From: Bacteroides sp. Marseille-P3684
GTDB taxonomy: Bacteria; Bacteroidota; Bacteroidia; Bacteroidales; Bacteroidaceae
Reading direction: 5' to 3'
Length of the DNA stretch: 64,000 bases
NCBI RefSeq assembly: GCF_900291465.1
Contig: NZ_LT985808.1
Span: forward strand, 2,730,184 to 2,794,183
The notes under the pieces are model-generated. The model did not search any database, was not told where the DNA came from, and saw nothing but the letters and a program-made list of their open reading frames with translations. Both the position numbers and the translations under genes were made by a program. Below, piece after piece: positions 8,905 to 16,806 of the stretch; positions within the stretch are counted from its first letter, which is position 1; each line of letters opens with the position of its first letter.

Positions 8905-10510
8905 CCACCTCCGTACACAGACGGGCAATCGTCTCCCGATGCGTGACGAGAATCAGTGTTTTGCCCTGCACCTGAGTGGACAGCCGTCCGAGCATCAGCC
9001 GTTCGGTCTCGCTGTCGACCGATGACGTCGGCTCGTCCAGCAACAGGATGCCGCCGGGACGAAGCAGTCCGCGGGCGATGGCTATGCGCTGTGCCTGTCC
9101 CTCGCTCAGTCCCGCCCCCTGTTCGCCGCAACGGGTATCCAGTCCGTCGGGAAGTGTCCCGACAAAATCCGCCGCAGCCGTGTGGAGCGCGGCATGCAAT
9201 TCCTCGTCCGTCGCATCGGGACATCCCATCAGCAGATTCTCGCGGATGGTTCCACTCACCAGTGTGTTGCCCTGAGGCACGTAGGCAAAGTTGCAACGTG
9301 TCAACGGGGAGGCAGTGGCTTCCCTGTCGCCGTCATAGAGCGTGATGCTTCCCCCGCCGGGCTTATGAAGGGCAAGCATCAGCCTAATCAAGGTGCTCTT
9401 GCCCACGCCGGTCTCGCCCACCACGGCAGTCAGGCTTCCCGGCTTGAAATCATGGCTGAACCCGTCGAACACGGGACGGTTGCCACCGGGATAGGCGAAC
9501 GTCAGGCGGTCGATGCGGACACCGACGGGACCGTTCAGGCGGACGGGCTCTCCCTGCTCCTCCAGCGGTTGCGCCGTGAGTTCCTGCAGCCGTTCGGCGG
9601 AAGTCAGCACGCGGGTGAACGACGGAATCTGCCGACTGAGCTCGACCATCGGACGCTGCACCTGCGAGACCAGTTGCAGGAAGGCAGTCATCATGCCAAA
9701 GGTCACCGTTCCGTCAAGCAGTCCGAAGATGCCCCACAGGAAGGCGACGGCATAGCCCGTGGCAAATCCCAGCTGCACCATGCTCCGCGAGAAGGCGGAG
9801 AAGTCGATGCGTTGCCCCACCTTCGTTTGCAGCAGCCGCTGCAAGTGCTCCAGCAATGCCTCGGCGCGGGGCGTGTATTCCAGCGTCCGCATCAGTACCC
9901 GGTGTTGCAGGTGCTCCTGCAGATGACTCTGCACGCGGCTGTCCGTGTCGCGGATTTCCCGGGAGAGGCGGCGCATGCGGTGCATGTAGGTCTTGCTGAA
10001 GAGCAGTGCCACAGGCATGACGAAGAGCAGTACCCCCGCCAGCCGCACATCGAGTGACAGGAGGAAGAAGAGGGCACCGGCAAGCTGCACCGAGGTGACC
10101 AGGGAAGCGGGCATCGACCGGCAAAGGAAGTCGGTGACGGTGGTCACATCTTCCTCGATGCGGTTGAGCATGTCGCCCGTATGGAGGGCACCACTTCCGC
10201 TGTCCCGGCTCTCCATCAGGTGGTTGAAGAGTCGCTGACGGAGGGCGTTCCGCATCCTGATTTCCGTGTGTCCGACAAGCCGGCTGCGGACGACCGACAG
10301 AAGGAGTTGCATCACCATGCACCCGACAAACAGTCCGACAAGGAGCCGGAGGTCATCTGCAGGCTGAGAGGTCACCCGGTCAATCAGCAGCTTGCAGACG
10401 TATACAAAGAACAGCGAGACCCCGACATACAGGGTCCCGACAGCCACGCTTCCCAGCAAGGGCAGGCGATGCCCCCGCGAAGCGTTCCAAAGCCAACGAA
10501 GTGTATTCAT
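8885..10510 (-). CDS. ABC exporter, fused permease and ATPase
   Basis: A 541-residue half-transporter. The membrane domain fills residues 1-305 with about six helices, and the ATPase domain has Walker A GETGVGKS at 365-372, signature LSEGQ at 468-472 and Walker B ILLLDEPTS at 488-496. No C39 peptidase domain precedes the membrane part. The start MNTLRWLW is chosen; an earlier ATG at 10594 would run into the upstream peptidase gene. It lies 29 bases after the S24/S26 peptidase gene on the same strand, suggesting a processing-plus-export pair. Substrate unknown; peptide or lipid are both possible. Confidence 0.9.
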   Translation of the reverse strand: MNTLRWLWNASRGHRLPLLGSVAVGTLYVGVSLFFVYVCKLLIDRVTSQPADDLRLLVGLFVGCMVMQLLLSVVRSRLVGHTEIRMRNALRQRLFNHLMESRDSGSGALHTGDMLNRIEEDVTTVTDFLCRSMPASLVTSVQLAGALFFLLSLDVRLAGVLLFVMPVALLFSKTYMHRMRRLSREIRDTDSRVQSHLQEHLQHRVLMRTLEYTPRAEALLEHLQRLLQTKVGQRIDFSAFSRSMVQLGFATGYAVAFLWGIFGLLDGTVTFGMMTAFLQLVSQVQRPMVELSRQIPSFTRVLTSAERLQELTAQPLEEQGEPVRLNGPVGVRIDRLTFAYPGGNRPVFDGFSHDFKPGSLTAVVGETGVGKSTLIRLMLALHKPGGGSITLYDGDREATASPLTRCNFAYVPQGNTLVSGTIRENLLMGCPDATDEELHAALHTAAADFVGTLPDGLDTRCGEQGAGLSEGQAQRIAIARGLLRPGGILLLDEPTSSVDSETERLMLGRLSTQVQGKTLILVTHRETIARLCTEVVTIGSR

Positions 10511-10539
10511 CGATAATCTGTCATAAGGAGAGAGCGTAC

Positions 10540-10971
10540 TCAGCTCATCAATTTCAACAAGACGCGCCGAAGGGGCAGCAGGTGCCTCCACCAACGTGCC
10601 AACAGACGTTCACGGCGCGACGAGCAATCGACGACACGTCCCCGCCGGATAATCTGCGTCACCCTGCCACAGATGGCATCGCGACTGCAACGTTCCGTGG
10701 CACACAGGTTGCCGTCACCCATCAGCACACAGTCATCCCCCTCCCGTCGGTAGACCCGGTGGAGGATGTATCCGCGTCCGGGAATGCACGCCAGCACCAC
10801 ATCGCCCGTACAGACTTCGCCGTGTACGGCTTCCAGCACCACGCTGTCCCTTCCGCCGACAATGAAGGGGCGCATGCTACTCCCCTTGGTCTTCAGCGTC
10901 ACGGTGTGCCCTTCGTCCAGCATCCGGACGATTTCGGGGAACAGTTCATCCCCGGAAAGAATCAGTTTCAT
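10540..10971 (-). CDS. S24/S26 family peptidase-like protein (Ser-His type)
   Basis: A 143-residue relative of type I signal peptidases. KGSSMRPF (nucleophile Ser32) matches the S24/S26 active-site box, and GYILHRVYRREGDD puts His71 where Lys stands in classical signal peptidases, as in the Ser-His S26B (SipW/archaeal) branch. MGDGN near residue 88 matches the late conserved box. No strong N-terminal membrane helix is seen. Proteins like this often sit beside PqqD, nucleotidyltransferase and ABC genes in Bacteroidetes, all present in this region, so peptide processing before export is a reasonable inference. Confidence 0.8.
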   Translation of the reverse strand: MKLILSGDELFPEIVRMLDEGHTVTLKTKGSSMRPFIVGGRDSVVLEAVHGEVCTGDVVLACIPGRGYILHRVYRREGDDCVLMGDGNLCATERCSRDAICGRVTQIIRRGRVVDCSSRRERLLARWWRHLLPLRRVLLKLMS

Positions 10972-10980
10972 TTGGGAAGA

Positions 10981-11025
10981 AAAAAGTAGTCCCCTTCCCG
11001 GTCACGCCTGATCGAAAAGGGGACT
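10981..11025 (-). terminator. Intrinsic terminator after the OmpA-like gene
   Basis: AGTCCCCTT at 10988-10996 pairs perfectly with AAGGGGACT at 11017-11025. On the minus strand the stem is followed by ACTTTTTTC. It lies about 100 bases past the ompA-like stop and just upstream of the S24/S26 peptidase start, so that gene pair depends on read-through or its own promoter. Confidence 0.8.
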
Positions 11026-11123
11026 GTCACGCAGGTGTGCCGTACAATCACGCTCTGGCAGACACCTGCAAGGAAGTTTGACGAACCAACCTGACCGACA
11101 GCCGGCAGGTTGTCTCCGTCGTA

Positions 11124-12314
11124 TTATTTACCACTGGTGATGACTGCACGGCTCAGACGCGGGTCGTCGTAGAACATGTTGTCCACGCCACCCTTGTAGT
11201 CGAGCTTCAACTGTGCCTTGTCAACCCCGAACTCCTCGACGAAGCAGTTGTACACCGCCTCGGCACGCTCCTTGCTCAGACGCTCGTTGAGCTCCTTGCT
11301 GCCCGTACCAGCATCGGCATAACCGGTGATGGTATAGATGATGGAGGAGTCGCCCTGCTTGATGACCTCAGCCAGGATGCCGATGTTGGCACGTGCCTGG
11401 TTGGACAGTGTGCTCTTGCCGATGGGGAACACCACGAGGTTGGCAGCACCGATGCGCTTCACGAGGTTCTTCATGGCCTCCTTGTTGCCCTCGGCGAGTG
11501 CCTTCTCCAGGCGTTCGTTCTCTTCGGTCATCTGACGGAGCTTCTCGCGCATGGCGTCCAGCTCGGCGTTGTTGTAGACGGTGCGTGTGCGGGTCACGGT
11601 CTTGCCGCGGTTCCATCCACGGGGCTTGAACTTGTATGCCAGACCGACGGTTGCAGAGAGCATACCTTCACCGCTGCGTCCGCCCGGCTCGCCGTCGAAG
11701 TCATCGTTGGTGAATGTGCCGCGGATGTCGACGTTGAGGTCGAGTGCCGAGCTGAGGCGGAAGGTGTTGAGCAAACCGACGTGTCCGGAGATGGCAGTCT
11801 CCTTCGGCTCTTCGGTGACACTCATGGCACCCACACCCACATAGGGAATCAGGTTGTAGACACGCGTCTCGTTGTAGCCCGCGATAAGGTTCGAGAGGTT
11901 GAACATGGCGTCCAGGCGGATGTTGAAGAAGTTGAACTTCTGGTCTTTCAGCCAGTCGCCCCACATCTCGTCGCCGTCGGCATGGACATCCGTCTGCGTG
12001 GCACCCTTAGCCGAGAGTCCGCTATACATCAAGCGCACTCCCACTTCCGGGATGAACCACTTGCCCACGGCGATGTCGAGTGCCGGAGCGATACGCTTGC
12101 CGAAGTCAGCCTGACGGTCGTGGTCGCCGAAGTAGACATTACCTCCGGCACCCACGCTGATGAACCAGTTGCTCCAGAAGCTGTTGGTCTCGACCCTGTA
12201 TTTGTCGTCGTTATACTCTACAGTCTCTTCTAAATGTACATTGTCCTTGGCTTGTGAGAAAGCCGTTGTTGCAGCCGCAAACGCGAGTACTGCAAAGAAT
12301 GTTCTCTTAATCAT
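11124..12314 (-). CDS. OmpA family outer-membrane protein
   Basis: A 396-residue protein with a signal peptide ending near AFSQA (residue 22), an eight-strand-type beta-barrel region (about 30-235), a coiled-coil stretch rich in Glu/Lys (about 245-285) and a C-terminal OmpA-like peptidoglycan-binding domain. The last contains YTITGYADAGTG and ELNERLSKERAEAVYNCF. It tethers outer membrane to peptidoglycan. It is the last gene before a clear terminator and follows the surface lipoprotein genes by 22 bases, so it appears to be the end of the exopolysaccharide transcription unit. Confidence 0.92.
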   Translation of the reverse strand: MIKRTFFAVLAFAAATTAFSQAKDNVHLEETVEYNDDKYRVETNSFWSNWFISVGAGGNVYFGDHDRQADFGKRIAPALDIAVGKWFIPEVGVRLMYSGLSAKGATQTDVHADGDEMWGDWLKDQKFNFFNIRLDAMFNLSNLIAGYNETRVYNLIPYVGVGAMSVTEEPKETAISGHVGLLNTFRLSSALDLNVDIRGTFTNDDFDGEPGGRSGEGMLSATVGLAYKFKPRGWNRGKTVTRTRTVYNNAELDAMREKLRQMTEENERLEKALAEGNKEAMKNLVKRIGAANLVVFPIGKSTLSNQARANIGILAEVIKQGDSSIIYTITGYADAGTGSKELNERLSKERAEAVYNCFVEEFGVDKAQLKLDYKGGVDNMFYDDPRLSRAVITSGK

Positions 12315-12336
12315 GTTGATTCTATTTGTTTGTTAA

Positions 12337-14286
12337 TTATTTCTCCCTTCCACTCTTCCCGTTGTCGCAAGTATATTCAAAACATACGACTACCGGGAAG
12401 TGGTCAGCATAACCAGTCACTTGCGTGATGGTCACATCCTGGTGACTCCGGATGGTGCCATCTGCATCTTCCACTGTCACATCGGTATAAGATACCTCTT
12501 TTCTGCTTTTCTCAAAATGCTCCACCTCATTCATATAGCTGATGGCTTTCAACTGTACCGCAGCATCCGGAACGTTGATGTACCACATCTTGTCCACGAC
12601 TTCTCCTCGTTGGTCGTCGGCGCATAAGATATCAGCAGCATCGCCTTCGAACTTGGAACGTATCATCAGTGAACCGCTGTTCCATGCTGGATAGACTCCT
12701 CCACGATGAAGCTCCACCCAAGGATCGGCAATCTGCAACCCTGCTTCTGTCACGGGGTCTATCAGGTTGTCCTCAATGGTGTGGCGGGTATAGCGCATGT
12801 TGGTGTCGCCCATGATGATAGCCGGACGGTTGTTGGTCTTTGCCCGTTCCATCACATAATCACGCAACTGGCGCAATTGGGCAAGCTGGGCACGTACCCA
12901 TGGATTCTCATCTTCCTTATTGCCCTCACCGCCATACGTATTCATGTGGGTAATGTAGACATCGACCGCCACACCTTCGGCGACCGTCACCACGTAATGA
13001 CGGAAGCCCTTTGCGACAAGCGTATTGGCGCCTTCATCAAGTCCGCCGTACTCAGCCTCGAACCGCACCATCGTTTCACCGGTAGCAGTGGTGCCATCCT
13101 TCTTCCAGAAGAAGCCAAGGCCGTCGGTGTTGTTGCGTCCCGCTATATTTGACACAGAACCTCGATGAGTTCCGGCATCATAACGGGACATCGCATTTGC
13201 CAGTTCCTTGTGATAGGCAAAGTCCTCGCTGACGGCAATGAAATCATACTCCAGCCTGTTCATGATGTTACCGATGGTCTTCGTACCATCTGCTCCCGGT
13301 CCATCGGGATTAACAAGTCCCAAAATATCCGGCAGACCATCTACATTCAACGCGGCGCACGTGAACTTGCCCTGTAAGAGAGTTCCCTCCTTATCATAGA
13401 TTTTGATAGTCTCATAGTTAGTGAGTGCTACCGGGAAGTTGTAAATCTGTTCTGCGGAGAAATTTGTCAGACTGTTGGCTGTGAACTCGGCAACATGCTG
13501 TTCCGTTGATACCGTAATGGTAAAGAGGTCACCGGACTGAATGAGTGGGAAAAGGCTCATGTAGCAGGTCAGAGACTGCTCCAGCACCGGAGCCTTCGTA
13601 TCCCATTCGAGAGTAATGGTGTTCTCTCCTTCGTCGGTCTGTTTCCAACTGCCATTGTCCGCACTGAAAGTGAAGGCTCCGGCAATGGGCACACCGGCTC
13701 CCTCCCGGCTGACGCTCAGCGTCAGACTCTTCAGCGTTTCACCCTGTAACGGCGTTCCGGTGGCATCAATCGTGAAGCGTGCCAGCGAAAAGAGATGCCT
13801 GAAAACGAATTCATGGTCTCCGTCGTCTGTCTTCGCCGTGGCACGACCATATTTATAGTCACCATGCAACGTGCCTTCGTCCATATTCTGCATGGCAGGC
13901 AACACACCGGTCAGCGAATGGACGTCGTGAGATACATTGGCTTCGTCATAGGGATAGTAGGCATAAACCGGCTTATCAAAAGCCGATGTGCCGGAAGCGG
14001 CAAAAGCAGCAGTAGAAGCCGTGCCCTGCCCGACTTTGGCATAACGCTTCTGTACAGCACCCGACTCCTCGAATACACCGATTTCGTCGCCATCCGTCCA
14101 GACAATGCCCACCGCATTGGTTCCATCCACAGCCTCACCGACAGCGGTGCGTGTGGTGGTTGAAGGTGCCATGTGGGCAACAATCCGGCTCTGACTCAGT
14201 CCGCTGTATTCCGAGACATCCTCTGAACAGGAGAAAAGAAACTGGGTTGCCAGCATTACGGCAACCATACCAAGATATTTACGCAT
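12337..14286 (-). CDS. Surface lipoprotein: fimbrillin-like domain fused to an endonuclease/exonuclease/phosphatase domain
   Basis: A 649-residue lipoprotein (lipobox Cys20). Residues about 35-290 resemble the Bacteroidetes fimbrillin (Mfa-like) domain: TRTAVG, VWTDGDEIGVF, YAYYPYD and a RHLFSLARFTI strand. Residues about 305-645 carry an exonuclease/phosphatase (DNase I/sphingomyelinase) fold: LNVDGLPD (Asn314), VSEDF (Glu354), HMNTYGG (His447), MGDTNM (Asp494, Asn496) and a final ADHFPVVV with the catalytic Asp-His. The active-site set looks complete. A phosphodiesterase acting on lipid headgroups or nucleic acid at the cell surface is inferred. It lies between the PI-PLC-like lipoprotein and ompA-like genes. 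Confidence 0.8.
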   Translation of the reverse strand: MRKYLGMVAVMLATQFLFSCSEDVSEYSGLSQSRIVAHMAPSTTTRTAVGEAVDGTNAVGIVWTDGDEIGVFEESGAVQKRYAKVGQGTASTAAFAASGTSAFDKPVYAYYPYDEANVSHDVHSLTGVLPAMQNMDEGTLHGDYKYGRATAKTDDGDHEFVFRHLFSLARFTIDATGTPLQGETLKSLTLSVSREGAGVPIAGAFTFSADNGSWKQTDEGENTITLEWDTKAPVLEQSLTCYMSLFPLIQSGDLFTITVSTEQHVAEFTANSLTNFSAEQIYNFPVALTNYETIKIYDKEGTLLQGKFTCAALNVDGLPDILGLVNPDGPGADGTKTIGNIMNRLEYDFIAVSEDFAYHKELANAMSRYDAGTHRGSVSNIAGRNNTDGLGFFWKKDGTTATGETMVRFEAEYGGLDEGANTLVAKGFRHYVVTVAEGVAVDVYITHMNTYGGEGNKEDENPWVRAQLAQLRQLRDYVMERAKTNNRPAIIMGDTNMRYTRHTIEDNLIDPVTEAGLQIADPWVELHRGGVYPAWNSGSLMIRSKFEGDAADILCADDQRGEVVDKMWYINVPDAAVQLKAISYMNEVEHFEKSRKEVSYTDVTVEDADGTIRSHQDVTITQVTGYADHFPVVVCFEYTCDNGKSGREK

Positions 14287-14351
14287 AAAGGTTCATTCCT
14301 TAAGGAGACAGGCATGTCCATACACGCCTGTCCCGTGGAAAAATGTGATGA

Positions 14352-16541
14352 TTATCTGATTCTCGTCCAACCGATGGCGTCAGTCTGGTTATCAATCATG
14401 CCGGAGCTGTAGCCCGGAGCGACCGATTGCATCGTAGACCCTCCATCGGGGTACAAACCGGTAATGGGTGAACGGTCCGGATCGTATGCCTGACGATATT
14501 TGGTATTCAGCAAGAGGATATTTTTGGCGACATTGCTGTAATCGGTAGCTTTGTTCATCAGCACGATACCGACAGGATAGAAACCATTGGTATCCATCTC
14601 TGTAATTTTACCGTTAATCCAATTGTTAAGAGATTGGGCCACTGTTCCGCTAGTCGTTTTATCGCTCTCACTACTATCTTCAAGATAGCCACCTAAGCCC
14701 ATATAAATCCAGGCATTGTGTGCATAATTATCCAAATCATTGTAATTGGTATGCGACCAACTCAGAATATTCTGTCCCTTTTCTTTACGCTCTGTCAACG
14801 AAGGAACATAACCACGACTACTGCTAGTATAGCCCTGATTTTCTGTTGACAACTGGGCATGAGTTCCATAGACCTCAATACCGCTTGGAACATTATCACC
14901 TTCAGTCAAACCTCTCTGATAATAAGGATATCCAGTGAATTCTGCTCGATCCAATGTCATACCCATGTTCATGAACAAGCACTTACTGTTCGCAATAGAT
15001 ACCGAGTTCTCCGTATTGACAATAACAATCACACTGCCCAGTACATCCTTCACAACCGTATTCTGATCCAACTTTCTGGCATCAATCACTGCACTATTGT
15101 TTGCACAGATTTCACTAATTCGTTGTTCCCAACCGCCGTTATCACGATTGTAATCATAACTGTCTTGTGCAAACGTACAGATTACTACCATATATTCTTC
15201 TCGTTGAACATGCTTGGTTATTTCACTTAAAGTTGCTTCAAAAGAGGGGGCATTACAATTCATAAGTCTACCAGAATGGGATAAACTAATTATATCCTCT
15301 GATCTACTTCCGTTTGCAACACCTAAATCATCAACTCTTGCATAATTGGAAGTACCCAATCCCAACTCCGCAGCTTTCCATCTCGTATCAATATGGAAAG
15401 CACGAATACCAGCATTATATTGGGCTTCAATACTTGTATTATCCTGACTATCACTATTCAGCGAGTTCCATGAACCGGGGATAGAAATCTCAGAGAGATA
15501 GACGTTGCGTGGAATGTTAATCATCCAGTTGGAAGCATCCCACTCTGCATTTCCGTCCAAATTCGGCAGATCCGGGAGTCTGTGAATCTTTCCCGGAACA
15601 AGGGTCATATTGTCACCACTTTGACCACCCAACTTCTTTGTATAACGATGACCATCGCCTGTAGCAATCTGGATGGACCAATCATCACTAATGGTGGTCT
15701 CACCGGTCAACAGAAGGAAGGCATTCATCTCAACGCTCTCGCCTATGCCCAAAGTCAAGTAACCATGAGTTTTAGGATCAGTAGCAGTAATGTATACTGT
15801 ATTGGAACCATCTATAACGGTCGTGGTCGGCATCACATTGCCATCCGTATCCGCGGATGCAAGGTTGACATTAAACTCTCCGGAAATGGTAACCCCTGCA
15901 GGTGCCGTGAGAGTGATACTGTTTACTGTCACAGCATTGCCTTTAGACGGTCCCTGCAACTTGAAACGGATAGCCGTGGAAAGAGGGATATACTTCAGGT
16001 TCACAGTCTCGCCGCTTTTCACACCGGCAGTCTTGGCATACATAAAGCAGGCATCCATATTCGGACGTACCACATCCTTACCATCTTCTTTCACGATGTC
16101 ACATTCTTGCTCGTCAGGCATGTTCAGTGTCACGGTGCTGTAGTTACTGCCCAGTTCAGCTCCGGAAGCGGGGTATACGGAATAGAAACTAGCCGTTTCG
16201 TTTTCTCCCCAACGCACACCAATCTCGCTTGTCTTGTCCAGACTGGTAGCATAGTTCTGTGTCGCACTATTGACGGTCACTTTATAGTTCGCAGTGCCGA
16301 CACCATTGCTGTTTGCACACTCAGGTGAGCTGACAATCACCTCATCCCCGTTCACCCAATAAATAGGGAACGCATTATCAGATTCCGGACCATAAATGGT
16401 ACGTGTCGTGTTCTGCCCGAGCGTGGCATCAAATTTCACCTCTTCACCGTTTGCAGGTTGGACGGTTGACCGTTCCTCGTCCTGACAACCACTTGCCAAG
16501 AGTGCAAGAAGAGGAATCATGAAATACTTTGTAGCTTTCAT
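14352..16541 (-). CDS. Surface lipoprotein: fimbrillin-like domain fused to a PI-PLC X-like domain
   Basis: A 729-residue lipoprotein (lipobox Cys19). Residues about 38-325 look fimbrillin-like (TRTIYGPES, YWVNGDEVIV, FYSVYPASG). Residues about 338-700 resemble bacterial phosphatidylinositol-specific phospholipase C: LSEISIPGSWNSL then AQYNAGIRAFHIDTRW. In the Bacillus enzyme IPGTHD supplies the general base His32; here the aligned residues are Trp358 and Asn359. Asp385/Arg387 and His422 (SLSHSG) may correspond to the other active-site residues. So it may have altered activity or only bind. Base composition is more AT-rich than wzc upstream. Same strand and tight spacing to its neighbours. 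Confidence 0.7.
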   Translation of the reverse strand: MKATKYFMIPLLALLASGCQDEERSTVQPANGEEVKFDATLGQNTTRTIYGPESDNAFPIYWVNGDEVIVSSPECANSNGVGTANYKVTVNSATQNYATSLDKTSEIGVRWGENETASFYSVYPASGAELGSNYSTVTLNMPDEQECDIVKEDGKDVVRPNMDACFMYAKTAGVKSGETVNLKYIPLSTAIRFKLQGPSKGNAVTVNSITLTAPAGVTISGEFNVNLASADTDGNVMPTTTVIDGSNTVYITATDPKTHGYLTLGIGESVEMNAFLLLTGETTISDDWSIQIATGDGHRYTKKLGGQSGDNMTLVPGKIHRLPDLPNLDGNAEWDASNWMINIPRNVYLSEISIPGSWNSLNSDSQDNTSIEAQYNAGIRAFHIDTRWKAAELGLGTSNYARVDDLGVANGSRSEDIISLSHSGRLMNCNAPSFEATLSEITKHVQREEYMVVICTFAQDSYDYNRDNGGWEQRISEICANNSAVIDARKLDQNTVVKDVLGSVIVIVNTENSVSIANSKCLFMNMGMTLDRAEFTGYPYYQRGLTEGDNVPSGIEVYGTHAQLSTENQGYTSSSRGYVPSLTERKEKGQNILSWSHTNYNDLDNYAHNAWIYMGLGGYLEDSSESDKTTSGTVAQSLNNWINGKITEMDTNGFYPVGIVLMNKATDYSNVAKNILLLNTKYRQAYDPDRSPITGLYPDGGSTMQSVAPGYSSGMIDNQTDAIGWTRIR

Positions 16542-16569
16542 ATCAGTATTGGTTTTTAGTTGTTACTTT

Positions 16570-16767
16570 CTACTTAGTCTCATCCCATCTTTGCTCAGTA
16601 AAATGATAATCGAAGCCGGTGTTCACCTGATGCTCTTCGATCTGCCCATTACCGGCCTCAGGGTTCTTGATATCCACAGAAGAGGCACAGATGCCACTTT
16701 CCAGGATTACCTGAGTCTTCTCCGTCTGAGGAGACTCATACGGTGCTTTCTCTTTGTCGTTTTTCAT
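16570..16767 (-). CDS. Small 65-residue peptide with ESGICASS motif
   Basis: A short hydrophilic protein with a Lys/Glu-rich start, YESPQTEKTQVILESGICASS (a pattern seen in many small Bacteroidales proteins of unknown role) and an acidic, aromatic tail. One Cys (Cys27), no signal peptide or membrane helix. It lies 39 bases after wzc and 28 bases before the PI-PLC-like gene on the same strand. Given the PqqD and HPr-kinase-like genes in the same region it is a candidate substrate peptide, but that is inference only; it could equally be an unmodified accessory protein of the fimbrillin-like lipoproteins. Confidence 0.65.
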   Translation of the reverse strand: MKNDKEKAPYESPQTEKTQVILESGICASSVDIKNPEAGNGQIEEHQVNTGFDYHFTEQRWDETK

Positions 16768-16806
16768 TGCAATAAAAATTAAATTGTTAAACTATAGTTT
16801 GAAGTC

